This document shows positions 8,058 through 18,096 of a DNA stretch of 64,000 bases, piece after piece (position 1 is the stretch's first letter; each line of letters starts with the position of its first letter). Made by a program: the position numbers and the translations under genes. The stretch comes from IDS-8 sp035304345 (GTDB lineage: Bacteria; Pseudomonadota; Gammaproteobacteria; Steroidobacterales; Woeseiaceae), in assembly GCA_035304345.1 (NCBI GenBank), contig DATGQE010000066.1, forward strand, positions 153,077-217,076, in the 5' to 3' direction. The notes below the pieces were generated by a model. The model was not told where the DNA came from. It did no database searches and saw only the letters and a program-made list of their open reading frames with translations.

Positions 8058-10075
8058 TGCGCCGCCGCCGCGGCACCGACGGCTCGCTGCTCGCCAGCCT
8101 GCCCTGGACGCTCGCGGCGCTCGGCGTCGCCGTGGCGCCGCACGTGCGCTACCTGCCGGCGTGGATCACGGCGGTGTTCGTCGCCTGCGCGGCCGTGCGC
8201 TGGCAGACGGAACGAAAGCGCTGGCGCCTGCCGCCGGCGTGGGCCCGCATCCTGCTCGCGCTCGCCTGCTTCCTCGGCGTGCTCGCCTCGTTCGAGACGA
8301 TCAGCGGTGTCGGCCCGGGCTCGGCGCTGCTGGCCGTGATGGCGGCCCTCAAGCTGCTCGAAACGCGCCAGCGCCGCGACCAGTTCGTGCTCCTGTTCAT
8401 CTCGATCTTCCTCGTGATGGCGACGCTGCTACGGGAGCAGTACGTGTGGTCGCTGCCTTACCTCGTCGCGGCGCTCGCGGTCGTGGTCACGGCCTGGCTG
8501 CGCATGTCGACCGCGGACCCGGAGCCGGTGCGGGACAGCTTCCGTACCGCCGGCCGCCTGCTGCTGCATGCAGCGCCGCTGGCGGTCGCGATGTGGATCT
8601 TCTTCCCGCGCATCGCGACCCCGCTCTGGTCGGTGCCTATCGACACCGGCACCGCGACGACCGGGCTGTCCGATACCATGCGGCCCGGCGACATCAGCCG
8701 GCTCTCGCGCTCGGACGCGGTCGCGTTCCGCGTGCAGTTCGAGGGCGCGGTCCCCGAGGCGAGCCGCCTGTACTGGCGGGGGCTCGTGCTGTGGCGCTTC
8801 AACGGCAGCACCTGGCGCGGCGACGAGCCCGCCCCGGACATGGGTGCCCTGCAGCGCATCGAGGTGCAGGGCGAGCCCGTGCGCTACCAGGTCACGATGG
8901 AGCCGACCCGGCGGCAGTGGGTCTACGCCCTCGACATGCCGTACGGCTGGTCGCTGGAAAAGACGTTCATGACGCGCCAGCAGCACCTGTCGAGCCTGCA
9001 GCCGATCGACCGGCGCGTCGCCTACAGTGCCGTTTCCTACCTGCGGTACCGCACGGACAGCGACGGCTTCCACCGGCTCGGCATCTACACGCGGCTGCCG
9101 GAGGACAGCAATCCGCGCACCCGCGAGCTCGCACGCGAGATGCGCCGCGCCGCGCCCGACGAGGCGGCGTACATCGACGCCGTGCTCGGCATGTTCAGGG
9201 AGCAGGATTTCTTCTACACGCTCGAAGCGCCGCTCCTCGGCCGCGATCCGGTCGACGAGTTCCTGTTCGAGTCGCGGCGCGGTTTCTGCGAGCATTACGC
9301 GTCGGCGTTCGCGGTCCTGATGCGCGCCGTCGGCATTCCCGCCCGCATCGTGCTCGGCTACCAGGGCGGCGAGCTCAACCCGCTGGGCGAATACCTGATC
9401 GTGCGCCAGGCCGACGCGCACGCCTGGGTCGAGGTGTGGCTCGGCAAGGCAGGCTGGGTGCGCGTGGATCCCACGGCTTCCGTCGCGCCCGAGCGCATCG
9501 AGAACGGCATGTCGGCGGCACGGCTGGCGGGCATCGGGGCGCGCTGGGGCATGACGATGCCGTCCAGGTTCCTGCATCGCCTGCAGCTCACCTGGGACGC
9601 CTTCAATGCGCGCTGGAACGACTGGATCCTCGGCTACGGCCCCGAGAACCAGGGGCTGTTCATGCAATGGCTCGGCATGGAGCGCCCGACGTGGCGCAAG
9701 ATGGCGCTGGTGCTCGTTGCCTGCGTCGCGGCGCTGACGGCCGTGACCAGCTTCCTCCTGCTCCGCCGCTGCCGCCCGCCGCGCAAGGACGCGGCCGCGC
9801 GTCTCTACGCGCGGTTCGTGCGCCGGGCAGGCCTCGCACCCGGCACCGGCGAGACGCCCGGCGCTTATGCAAGACGGCTCGCGAGCGCGGGACTCGCCGC
9901 GCCCGGGCTCGCTGCCGAGATCACCGACCGCTACCTCGACGCACGCTATGGCCCGCCCGACGAGCGCAGCCTCGACGCCCTGCGCGCGGCGGTCGCGCGC
10001 TTCCGCCGTTCCGCGCGGGCGCGGCGCGCGGGCGTGCCGCCTCGCACGAACGAAGGGCAGCCACTCACGCGGTGA
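8057..10075 (+). CDS. TgpA-type membrane transglutaminase-like protein (DUF3488/DUF4129)
   Basis: 672-residue membrane protein resembling TgpA of Pseudomonas, a periplasmic transglutaminase-like enzyme. The N-terminal third carries about five to six hydrophobic helices (DUF3488). A periplasmic transglutaminase domain follows, with the Cys of RRGFCEHYASAF near residue 411, the His of ADAHAWVEVW near 455 and the Asp of VRVDPTASV near 470, so the Cys-His-Asp triad is intact. A further transmembrane helix near residue 555 and a DUF4129-like cytosolic tail close the protein. The ATG at 8057 overlaps the DUF58 stop (TGATG). It is the last gene of the MoxR operon. Confidence 0.9.
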   Translation: MRRRRGTDGSLLASLPWTLAALGVAVAPHVRYLPAWITAVFVACAAVRWQTERKRWRLPPAWARILLALACFLGVLASFETISGVGPGSALLAVMAALKLLETRQRRDQFVLLFISIFLVMATLLREQYVWSLPYLVAALAVVVTAWLRMSTADPEPVRDSFRTAGRLLLHAAPLAVAMWIFFPRIATPLWSVPIDTGTATTGLSDTMRPGDISRLSRSDAVAFRVQFEGAVPEASRLYWRGLVLWRFNGSTWRGDEPAPDMGALQRIEVQGEPVRYQVTMEPTRRQWVYALDMPYGWSLEKTFMTRQQHLSSLQPIDRRVAYSAVSYLRYRTDSDGFHRLGIYTRLPEDSNPRTRELAREMRRAAPDEAAYIDAVLGMFREQDFFYTLEAPLLGRDPVDEFLFESRRGFCEHYASAFAVLMRAVGIPARIVLGYQGGELNPLGEYLIVRQADAHAWVEVWLGKAGWVRVDPTASVAPERIENGMSAARLAGIGARWGMTMPSRFLHRLQLTWDAFNARWNDWILGYGPENQGLFMQWLGMERPTWRKMALVLVACVAALTAVTSFLLLRRCRPPRKDAAARLYARFVRRAGLAPGTGETPGAYARRLASAGLAAPGLAAEITDRYLDARYGPPDERSLDALRAAVARFRRSARARRAGVPPRTNEGQPLTR

Positions 10076-10107
10076 CGGGAGGGCGCCGGGTCGCGCCCCG
10101 CCTGCGG

Positions 10108-11715
<1,608 letters not shown>

Positions 11716-11835
11716 GGATGCAACGGGTGAATGCGGGCGCACGCCGCGCGCGTGCGCAGATCCGCCCGCGGCGCGGCGTGGCCGCGATCGGCAGGTCGCG
11801 CGCGCGGCGCGCCGGTCCGGAAGCAGCAGGCGACA

Positions 11836-12309
11836 TCAGCGCGGGGTCAGGACGAGCGACAGCACGGCCGCGTCCTCGCGGCCGTCCTTCGCCTGGTAGT
11901 ACGCACGCCGGCTGGCGATCTGGCGAAAGCCTTTCTTGCGATACAGCGCGAGCGCGGCGAGGTTCGACGGACGCACCTCGAGGAACACCTCGCGCACGCT
12001 CGCATGGCGCGCCCTGAGCAGCACCTCGTCGAGCAGCCGGTCGCCGTAGCCCAGGCCGCGGTAATCCGGGTCCACGCAGAGATTCAGCACGTGCGCTTCC
12101 CCGGCCGCCACCGAGAGGATGGCATAACCGACCACCTGCCCTTCGCGCTCCAGCACGATGCAGGTGTAGCCCGCGAGCAGGCAGTCGCGGAACACGCCGT
12201 GGCTCCAGGGGAAATCGTAGGAGCGCCGCTCGATGTCGGAGACGACCGGCAGGTCGTCGTGCAGCATGGTCCGCGGCTGGACCGGCACCTCGGCGAGCGG
12301 CCTGATCAT
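11836..12309 (-). CDS. rimI: Ribosomal protein alanine N-acetyltransferase RimI
   Basis: GNAT acetyltransferase of the RimI family, which acetylates the N-terminus of ribosomal protein S18. The 157-residue protein has GYAILSVAAGEAHVLNL, the acetyl-CoA P-loop VDPDYRGLGYGDRLL and the late EVRPSNLAALALYRKKGF block that identifies RimI. The ATG at 12307-12309 overlaps the stop of the uracil-DNA glycosylase gene (ATGA), so it is translated as part of the psd-pssA-udg-rimI run. Substrate assignment rests on family resemblance. Confidence 0.88.
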   Translation of the reverse strand: MIRPLAEVPVQPRTMLHDDLPVVSDIERRSYDFPWSHGVFRDCLLAGYTCIVLEREGQVVGYAILSVAAGEAHVLNLCVDPDYRGLGYGDRLLDEVLLRARHASVREVFLEVRPSNLAALALYRKKGFRQIASRRAYYQAKDGREDAAVLSLVLTPR

Positions 12310-13016
12310 GCCTCTCCCCTCGCGACCCGGCGCGCGAGGCACAGGTCCGCCCACGCCTGGCGCTTCTGCCCCGGCGTGCGCAACAGGTAAGCCGGATGAT
12401 AGGTGACGATCACCGGAATCTCCGTATCCGCAAGCAAGTGTACGCGACCGCGCAGCCGCCCGAGCGGGGCGTCGGTGCCGAGCAGGTGCTGCGCCGCCAC
12501 GCGGCCTACCGCGAGGATGAGGCGCGGTGCGACGAGCGCGATCTGTCGATCGAGAAAGCCGCGACAGGCCTGCGCTTCCACGGCGGACGGGTCGCGATTG
12601 CCCGGCGGGCGGCACTTCAGGACGTTCGCGATGAATACCGTATCACGCCCGAGCCCGACGGCGCACAGCATCTGGTCCAGCAACTGCCCTGCCCGGCCGA
12701 CGAACGGCTCGCCGCGGCGGTCCTCCTCCGCACCCGGCGCCTCGCCGATGACCATCCAGTCGGCGTCGCGCCGGCCGACCCCGAACACCGTCTGGGTGCG
12801 GGTCGCGTGCAGGGGGCAGCGCGTGCAGCGCGCGACCGCCGCCTCGAGCGCCGGCCAGTCGAGGCGCGACGTGTCGTCGGCCGGTGCCGGCAGCGGTGCG
12901 GCGCCGGCCTCCGCCTCCTCGGCGGGGCCGGGTGTCGGGCGCACGGCGCGGCGCAGCCGGTAGACGTCGACGCCCATCGCCTCGAGCACCGCGAGGCGCC
13001 GGGCGTCAGTCCGCAT
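12306..13016 (-). CDS. Uracil-DNA glycosylase, family 4 (Fe-S)
   Basis: Removes uracil from DNA in base-excision repair. The 236-residue product has the family 4/5 signatures GEAPGAEEDRRGEPFVGRAG (catalytic region), the [4Fe-4S] cysteines CTRCPL near residue 64-67, VLKCRPPGNRDP and a further Cys in the following helix, and the HPAYLLR motif near the C-terminus. Residues 1-60 form a less conserved Pro/Ala-rich leader, as in many proteins annotated as the phage SPO1 DNA polymerase-related family. It overlaps pssA upstream and rimI downstream. Confidence 0.9.
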   Translation of the reverse strand: MRTDARRLAVLEAMGVDVYRLRRAVRPTPGPAEEAEAGAAPLPAPADDTSRLDWPALEAAVARCTRCPLHATRTQTVFGVGRRDADWMVIGEAPGAEEDRRGEPFVGRAGQLLDQMLCAVGLGRDTVFIANVLKCRPPGNRDPSAVEAQACRGFLDRQIALVAPRLILAVGRVAAQHLLGTDAPLGRLRGRVHLLADTEIPVIVTYHPAYLLRTPGQKRQAWADLCLARRVARGEA

Positions 13017-13797
13017 CCGCGGCCCCCGCGCGCGCCCGGCGCAGCCGGCGGCGCTTGCGTACCCGCCAGAACCAGTAGAGCGGCCCCGACAGCGCGTACG
13101 CGCCGAAGATCAGGAGCAGCACCAGGGGCGGATCGAGCGAGATGAGCATGAAGATGAGCGGGACGACGAGCAGCCAGGTGAACGGCACCCGGCGCCCGAA
13201 GTTCACTTCCTTGAAGCTGTAGTAGTGGAAGTTCGAGACCATCAGCGCGCCCGCCACGGCGGTGACCAGGAACGCGCCCGCGAGTCCCGGCAGGCCCGCG
13301 ATGCCGAGCTTCGCCGACAGCCAGACGAACGCCGCGACCAGGCCGGCGGCGGACGGGCTCGGCAACCCGGTGAAGAAGCGCCGGTCCGCGGTCGGCGCCT
13401 GCGCGTTGAAGCGGGCGAGCCGCAGCGCCGCCGCCACCGCGAACAGGAACGCGACCAGCCAGCCGACGCGTCCCCAGGCGACGTTCCACTCCGTCAGCCG
13501 CGCGACGCCCCACTGGTAGACGACGATGGCGGGTGCGACGCCGAACGACACCATGTCGGCGAGGCTGTCGTATTCCTTGCCGAACTGCGACGACGTGCGC
13601 GTCAGCCGGGCAACGCGGCCGTCCAGCGCATCGAGCACCATGGCGACGAAAATCGCGACGCCGGCCGTCTGGAAGTTGCCGTCGACCGCGGCCACGATCG
13701 AGTAGAAGCCGGCGAACAACGCCGCCGTCGTCAACAGGTTGGGCAGCAGGAAGACGCCGCTGCGCCGGATTCGTCCAGGTTCGGAGTGCATGGTCAT
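13006..13797 (-). CDS. pssA: CDP-diacylglycerol--serine O-phosphatidyltransferase
   Basis: Membrane CDP-alcohol phosphatidyltransferase making phosphatidylserine from CDP-diacylglycerol and serine. The signature DGxxAR-x8-GxxxDxxxD is exact (DGRVARLT ... GKEYDSLAD) near residue 56-78. About six to seven hydrophobic helices follow, including GLPSPSAAG, a mark of the PssA subgroup. I chose the ATG at 13795-13797 because it overlaps the psd stop (ATGA); a second ATG two codons later (13789-13791) is equally possible. Together with psd it forms the phosphatidylethanolamine branch. A 263-residue product fits the Bacillus/Rhizobium-type enzyme rather than the E. coli PLD-type. Confidence 0.92.
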   Translation of the reverse strand: MTMHSEPGRIRRSGVFLLPNLLTTAALFAGFYSIVAAVDGNFQTAGVAIFVAMVLDALDGRVARLTRTSSQFGKEYDSLADMVSFGVAPAIVVYQWGVARLTEWNVAWGRVGWLVAFLFAVAAALRLARFNAQAPTADRRFFTGLPSPSAAGLVAAFVWLSAKLGIAGLPGLAGAFLVTAVAGALMVSNFHYYSFKEVNFGRRVPFTWLLVVPLIFMLISLDPPLVLLLIFGAYALSGPLYWFWRVRKRRRLRRARAGAADAD

Positions 13798-14423
13798 CCG
13801 TCGGAATGGGGAAGCTCGGCGAGCACGTCGCTGCCGGCCGTGACCCGCTCGCCCTCGGCGACGAGCACCCGTGCTGCCTCCGGCAGCTCGAGCTCGGCGA
13901 ACCGGGTCCACCGCAGGTAGGCGCACCGTTGTCCCTGCCCCAGGCGCGAACCATAACGCACAATCGCGGCCGGCACGAGACCGAACCGGCGGCCGCTGAA
14001 GCGCAGCACCACGTCGTGCTCCTCGTCCGTGCGCAGCCACAGGCCGCCCGCCTTGCCCCGCGGCCGGCGGTCGTGCGCCGCCTGCAGGTCCATGACCTTG
14101 CCTTCGACCGGCGCGCGTGCCGTGTAGGTTCCGAACGGGTTCACCCGGATCACGATGCGGCGCACCGGCCCGTCGAGCGTGCCGCGGCTGGCCTCTCCTG
14201 CGGTCACGACGCGGCCGTCCACCGGGCTCACGATGGCACGCGGCGCGGGCGGGACCGGACGGCGCGGATCGCGAAACAGCAGCGCGGCGAGCACGAGCAG
14301 CCCGAGCACCGGCAGCGACTGCCAGGGTCCGGCGACGCGCCAGAGCAGTGCGGCGCAGGCCGCCAGCGCCAGCAGGAACGGAGCGCCCTCACCGGCGATG
14401 ATGCTCTTCTTTCGGTCGATCAA
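13794..14423 (-). CDS. psd: Phosphatidylserine decarboxylase, short type
   Basis: Pyruvoyl enzyme converting phosphatidylserine to phosphatidylethanolamine. The 209-residue form starts at a TTG (14421-14423; LIDRKKSIIAGEG) and has one or two N-terminal hydrophobic stretches, then FRDPRRPVPPAP, the conserved IVSPVDGRVV, VRVNPFGTYTARAPVEG (family HRNRAP-type region) and the C-terminal RYGSRLGQG. In this family chain cleavage occurs at a Gly-Ser bond to make the pyruvoyl group, and GSR matches the short-type motif. No ATG exists near the conserved start; longer in-frame extensions towards 14591 look like unconserved GC-rich noise. It is co-directional and overlapping with pssA. Confidence 0.85.
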   Translation of the reverse strand: MIDRKKSIIAGEGAPFLLALAACAALLWRVAGPWQSLPVLGLLVLAALLFRDPRRPVPPAPRAIVSPVDGRVVTAGEASRGTLDGPVRRIVIRVNPFGTYTARAPVEGKVMDLQAAHDRRPRGKAGGLWLRTDEEHDVVLRFSGRRFGLVPAAIVRYGSRLGQGQRCAYLRWTRFAELELPEAARVLVAEGERVTAGSDVLAELPHSDG

Positions 14424-14453
14424 GTGGCAGCGGTTTGCGGGCGCACGGCCGGT

Positions 14454-14459
14454 ATAGTA
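14454..14459 (-). promoter_or_regulatory. Possible -10 box for the psd-pssA operon
   Basis: TACTAT on the minus strand lies about 30 bases upstream of the proposed TTG start of psd. It sits in the only AT-rich patch of the psd/proS divergent spacer on this side. No clear -35 is visible. The position supports the short TTG-started form of psd. Confidence 0.35.
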
Positions 14460-14569
14460 GCCCGGACCGCACGCGCTGCGCTCGTGCCGCTGCCGATCCC
14501 CGGTACTGCGGGAGGCACCGGTCGACGCGTGCGGACGGCCCGCCGCGCGGGCCGCGGGCATTGGTCGTG

Positions 14570-14575
14570 TAGAAT
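14570..14575 (+). promoter_or_regulatory. Possible -10 box for proS
   Basis: TAGAAT, preceded by TTGGTCGTG, lies 30 bases upstream of the proS ATG in otherwise very GC-rich spacer. A leader of roughly 25 bases would result. The -35 hexamer is not convincing. Confidence 0.4.
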
Positions 14576-14605
14576 ACGCCGCCTGCTCCAACCAACGGGA
14601 ATGGC

Positions 14606-16312
14606 ATGCGTTATTCGCAGTTCGGCCTGACGACGCTCAAGGAAGTGCCGGCGGAAGCCGAGGTCGTCAGTCACCAGCTCATGTTGCGCGCCGGCATGAT
14701 CCGCCGGCTCGCCTCGGGCCTCTTCACGTGGCTGCCGCTCGGCGTGCGCGTGCTCAGGAAGGTCGAGGCGATCGTGCGCGAGGAGATGAACCGCGCCGGG
14801 GCGCTCGAGGTGCTGATGCCGGCCGTGCAACCGGCGGAGCTGTGGCAGGAATCCGGCCGCTGGGAGGAGTACGGCCCGCTCCTCTTGCGCATGAAGGACC
14901 GCAACGACCGCGAGTACTGCTTCGGCCCGACCCACGAGGAAGTGATCACCGACCTCGCCCGCCGCGAGCTGAAGAGCTATCGCCAGCTCCCGATCAACTT
15001 CTACCAGATCCAGACCAAGTTCCGCGACGAGATCAGGCCCCGCTTCGGCGTCATGCGCGCACGCGAGTTCATCATGAAGGATGCCTACTCGTTCCACATC
15101 GACCAGGCGTCGCTGGAGGAAGGCTACCGCCGCATGCACGACGCCTACACCGCCATCTTCACGCGCCTCGGGCTCGAATTCCGCGTGGTGGAAGCAGACA
15201 GCGGAGAGATCGGCGGCACGCGCTCCCAGGAGTTCCACGTCATCGCCGACTCCGGCGAGGACGCGCTCGTGTACAGCGAGGAAGACCAGTACGCGTCCAA
15301 CGTGGAGACGGCCGCCACGGTCCCGCCGCAGGGGCAGCGTCCCGCCCCGGCCCGCGAGCTCGAGAAGGTGCACACGCCCTCGACCCGGACGATCGAGGAG
15401 GTGTGCGAACGCCTGGGCGTCACCCCCGAGCAGACGGTCAAGACCCTGATCGTGACAGGCGACGAGGGCCCGGTCGCGCTCGTGCTGCGCGGCGATCACA
15501 CGCTGAACGCCCTCAAGGCTGCAAAGCTGCCGGGCGTCGCTTCCCCGCTCGTCATGGCCGACGCCGAAACGGTGCGCCGGGTCACGGGCGCCGCACCGGG
15601 GTTCGCCGGGCCGATCGGCCTCGACATCCCGGTGTATTTCGATCACGCGACGCGGCTTTTGTCCGACTTCGTCGCCGGCGCCAACGAAGACGACATGCAC
15701 TACGTCGGCGTCAACTTCGGGCGCGACCTCGCCGAGCCGGAAACGGTGGACCTGCGCAACGTCGTGGAAGGCGACCCGGTGCCCGGCGGCAAGGGGACGC
15801 TGAAAATCGCACGCGGCATCGAGGTCGGCCACATCTTCCAGCTCGGCACGAAGTACAGCGACGCCCTGGGCGCCAGGGTGCTCGACCAGGACGGCGCGGA
15901 ACGCACGATGTACATGGGCTGCTACGGCATCGGCGTCAGCCGTATCGTCGGTGCCGCGATCGAGCAGAACCACGACGAGCGCGGCATCATCTGGCCGGCG
16001 CCGCTGGCCCCGTTCGACGTGATCCTGATCGGCATCAACATGCACAAGTCCGAGCGGGTGACGGCAGCGGCGGAAGCGCTGTACGCCGAACTCCAGGCGC
16101 TCGGGCTCGAGGTGCTGTTCGACGACCGCGACGCCCGCCCGGGGGTGAAGTTCGCGGACGCGGAGCTGATCGGGGTGCCGCATCGCCTGGTGGTCAGCGA
16201 GCGCGGGCTCGAGGCGGGCGAGCTGGAGTACCGGCACCGGCGGGAGACCGAATCCCGCATGCTGAAGCGTGAAGCGGCTCTCGAACTGCTGGCCGGGAGC
16301 AGGCTAACCTGA
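14606..16312 (+). CDS. proS: Prolyl-tRNA synthetase (bacterial type)
   Basis: Class II synthetase charging tRNA-Pro. The 568-residue length and start MRYSQFGLTTLKEVP match the bacterial ProS type with an inserted editing domain. Motif 2 is visible as FRDEIRPRFGVMRAREFIMKD near residue 140 (shown in part), the YbaK-like INS editing domain spans about residues 245-385 (HTPSTRTIEEVCERLG, VLRGDHTLNALK), motif 3 is GCYGIGVSRI near 436, and the anticodon-binding domain with LFDDRDARPGVKFADAELIG follows. The next gene starts four bases after its stop. Confidence 0.97.
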   Translation: MRYSQFGLTTLKEVPAEAEVVSHQLMLRAGMIRRLASGLFTWLPLGVRVLRKVEAIVREEMNRAGALEVLMPAVQPAELWQESGRWEEYGPLLLRMKDRNDREYCFGPTHEEVITDLARRELKSYRQLPINFYQIQTKFRDEIRPRFGVMRAREFIMKDAYSFHIDQASLEEGYRRMHDAYTAIFTRLGLEFRVVEADSGEIGGTRSQEFHVIADSGEDALVYSEEDQYASNVETAATVPPQGQRPAPARELEKVHTPSTRTIEEVCERLGVTPEQTVKTLIVTGDEGPVALVLRGDHTLNALKAAKLPGVASPLVMADAETVRRVTGAAPGFAGPIGLDIPVYFDHATRLLSDFVAGANEDDMHYVGVNFGRDLAEPETVDLRNVVEGDPVPGGKGTLKIARGIEVGHIFQLGTKYSDALGARVLDQDGAERTMYMGCYGIGVSRIVGAAIEQNHDERGIIWPAPLAPFDVILIGINMHKSERVTAAAEALYAELQALGLEVLFDDRDARPGVKFADAELIGVPHRLVVSERGLEAGELEYRHRRETESRMLKREAALELLAGSRLT

Positions 16313-16316
16313 CGGG

Positions 16317-16886
16317 ATGAACACCGTACGCGCGGCTGCCTGCCTGCTGCTCGTCACGATCAGCGCCCTCGCGTCGGCGCAACAGACCTACTCCGATCCC
16401 GCGCTGCGCGAGATGCTGCGCAAGGCCGCGGACGAGGCGGTGAGCTTCCCGGACAAGTACGACGCGCAGGTCTGGCTCACCGACATGTCGGCGCGTCTCG
16501 CGAAGCAGGTCGAGGATTCCGCGGAACGGCTGGAGATCCTCACCCACGTCCACTTCGAGGCCACCCGCGCCGGCCTGCCGCCGGAGCTCGTGCTGGCGGT
16601 GATCGACGTCGAGAGCAACTTCGACCGGTTCGCCATCTCGCACGCCGGCGCGCGCGGGCTCATGCAGGTGATGCCGTTCTGGCTGGAAGAGATCGGGCGC
16701 CCGGATGCCAACCTGTTCCGGATCGACACCAACCTGCGCTTCGGCTGCACGATCCTGAAGTACTACCTCGACATGGAGAAAGGCGACCTGCTGCGGGCGC
16801 TGGGCCGTTACAACGGCAGCCTCGGCCGGCGCACCTACCCGAACAAGGTGCTCGACAAGCTCAGGCTCAAGTGGTTTCGCCTGTAG
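16317..16886 (+). CDS. Small periplasmic lytic transglycosylase (SLT domain)
   Basis: Predicted peptidoglycan lytic transglycosylase. The 189-residue product has a Sec signal peptide (MNTVRAAACLLLVTISALASA) cleaved before QQTYS, then an SLT domain with the catalytic Glu in VIDVESNFDRFAIS near residue 101, GARGLMQVMPFW, and RYNGSLGRRTYPNKV near the end. It is much shorter than Slt70 and has no extra wall-binding domain. It lies four bases after proS and is probably co-transcribed with it. The substrate bond is inferred from the family. Confidence 0.88.
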   Translation: MNTVRAAACLLLVTISALASAQQTYSDPALREMLRKAADEAVSFPDKYDAQVWLTDMSARLAKQVEDSAERLEILTHVHFEATRAGLPPELVLAVIDVESNFDRFAISHAGARGLMQVMPFWLEEIGRPDANLFRIDTNLRFGCTILKYYLDMEKGDLLRALGRYNGSLGRRTYPNKVLDKLRLKWFRL

Positions 16887-16916
16887 GACCGCGTGACCCG
16901 GGTGCGGAACGGCGGC

Positions 16917-17204
16917 TCACGCGATGGTGAACGAGGGCGGCTTCGCCACGTCGACCGCCACCGCCTGCACGCCGTCCACGCGCGCGTGCGGCGGCCCGGC
17001 ATGCAGCCATTCCTGGAAGCGCTCGAGCGCCGCGGCGGCACCGCAGGCGAGCACCTCCACGCTGCCGTCCGGCATGTTGCGCGCGTAACCGGTGATCTTC
17101 AGGCTCTGGGCGACCTGGCGGGCGCTGTCGCGGAAGCAGACGCCCTGCACCCGGCCGGTGACCGTGAAGTGGCGGCATTCGTAAGCAGGTTTTGGGGATG
17201 TCAC
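16917..17204 (-). CDS. acyP: Acylphosphatase
   Basis: Small enzyme hydrolysing the carboxyl-phosphate bond of acyl phosphates. The 95-residue product shows the family phosphate loop and Arg in GRVQGVCFRDSAR (residues about 17-29) and the second motif with catalytic Asn in GYARNMPDGSVEVLACG. Both key residues are intact. It lies 25 bp downstream of the DUF4398 lipoprotein gene on the same strand and converges with the transglycosylase gene. Confidence 0.92.
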   Translation of the reverse strand: MTSPKPAYECRHFTVTGRVQGVCFRDSARQVAQSLKITGYARNMPDGSVEVLACGAAAALERFQEWLHAGPPHARVDGVQAVAVDVAKPPSFTIA

Positions 17205-17229
17205 GGAAGGGACTCGCCCGGTGATGAGG

Positions 17230-17565
17230 TCAGTTCCGGTCCCTCTGCTCCGGGTCCCCGGCCGCGGCGAGCGCGTCGAGCGCCTTGAGCTTGGCCCGGC
17301 GGGCGTCCTCCCGCGCGGCGTCGTAGGCGCGCTCGGACAGGTTGCGCTGCGCGCTCTCGAGGTAACGTTCGGCCGCCCGCAGGTCGTTCGGGGCGCGATC
17401 GGCGGCGCCCGCCTCTCGCGCGACCGCGATCGCCTGCCGCGCGTCGCTCATCTCCTGCACCGGCGGGCCGGTGCCACAGGCGGCGAGGATCACCAGCGCG
17501 GCGCCGGTCACGAGCCTGGCAGCTCCGGCAACGCGACCGGGCGGTTTAAGCAAAGGGGTGCGCAC
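17230..17565 (-). CDS. DUF4398-type lipoprotein
   Basis: 111-residue predicted lipoprotein. The signal sequence ends with the lipobox LAAC (VTGAALVILAACG, Cys near residue 30). The mature part is an Ala/Arg/Glu-rich helical hairpin with DLRAAERYLESAQRNL and AREDARRAKLKALDAL, the pattern of the DUF4398 family, often found near OmpA-like proteins and probably periplasmic. No enzyme motif is seen. It is upstream of acyP in the same direction. Confidence 0.75.
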   Translation of the reverse strand: MRTPLLKPPGRVAGAARLVTGAALVILAACGTGPPVQEMSDARQAIAVAREAGAADRAPNDLRAAERYLESAQRNLSERAYDAAREDARRAKLKALDALAAAGDPEQRDRN

Positions 17566-17693
17566 GCCGGAAACCTAGCAAGCGGGCCGGGCGGCCGTCA
17601 AGCAAGGAAAACCGCCCAAAATCAGTTCGTTCCTCGAGGATGCAGGGTCCGGCTTGAGTTTTTGGCGGCGGCCCGGAACACTCCCGGTCGGAC

Positions 17694-17720
17694 GCGAAGC
17701 GCCGCAGGGCGGCGCTTCGC
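17694..17720 (+). promoter_or_regulatory. Perfect 12-bp hairpin upstream of the arsC-like gene
   Basis: GCGAAGCGCCGC and GCGGCGCTTCGC pair perfectly around a 3-base AGG loop, ending 25 bases before the ATG at 17746. There is no T tract after it, so it is not a classical terminator. A looser inverted repeat, CCGCCCAAAA / TTTTTGGCGG, lies just upstream (about 17612-17669). The position suggests a leader structure or protein-binding site for the arsC-wrbA pair. Confidence 0.45.
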
Positions 17721-17745
17721 CGACAAGCATGAGGCCGGAGAGACG

Positions 17746-18096
17746 ATGAGCCTGACGATCTACCACAACCCCCAATGCTCGAAGTCCCGCCGCACGCTGG
17801 AGCTCATCCGCGAGCGCGGCATCGAGCCCCGCATCGTCGAGTACCTGAAGAACCCGCCGACCGCCGAAGAAGTGCTCGCGCTGGCGCGGCAGCTCGGGCG
17901 CCCGGTCGAAGCGATGCTGCGCAAGCAGGAGGAGGTGTACAAGGCTGCTGCCGGCACGCTGAGCCACGAGGACGAGGCGCTCGCCCGCTGGGTGAGCGAG
18001 CATCCGCGGGCCCTCGAGCGCCCGGTGGTCGTCGACGAGGCACGCGGCAAGGCGGTGATCGGCCGCCCGCCCGAGAACGTGCTCGAGCTCCTTTGA
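17746..18096 (+). CDS. arsC: Arsenate reductase-family protein (ArsC, glutaredoxin-dependent type)
   Basis: 116-residue thioredoxin-fold protein of the ArsC/Spx/YffB superfamily. The active-site motif YHNPQCSKSRRTLELI carries the catalytic Cys near residue 11, and the closing motif VIGRPPENVLELL is the one typical of true ArsC rather than Spx. In this family arsenate is reduced to arsenite using glutathione and glutaredoxin. No arsB, acr3 or arsR lies nearby, so an arsenic role here is only inferred. Its stop overlaps the TTG start of the flavoprotein gene. Confidence 0.82.
   Translation: MSLTIYHNPQCSKSRRTLELIRERGIEPRIVEYLKNPPTAEEVLALARQLGRPVEAMLRKQEEVYKAAAGTLSHEDEALARWVSEHPRALERPVVVDEARGKAVIGRPPENVLELL

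Noticed and set aside
11716..11835. Possible gene between prfC and rimI
   Set aside because: The 120-bp stretch has only GC-driven open frames on the opposite strand with no motif.
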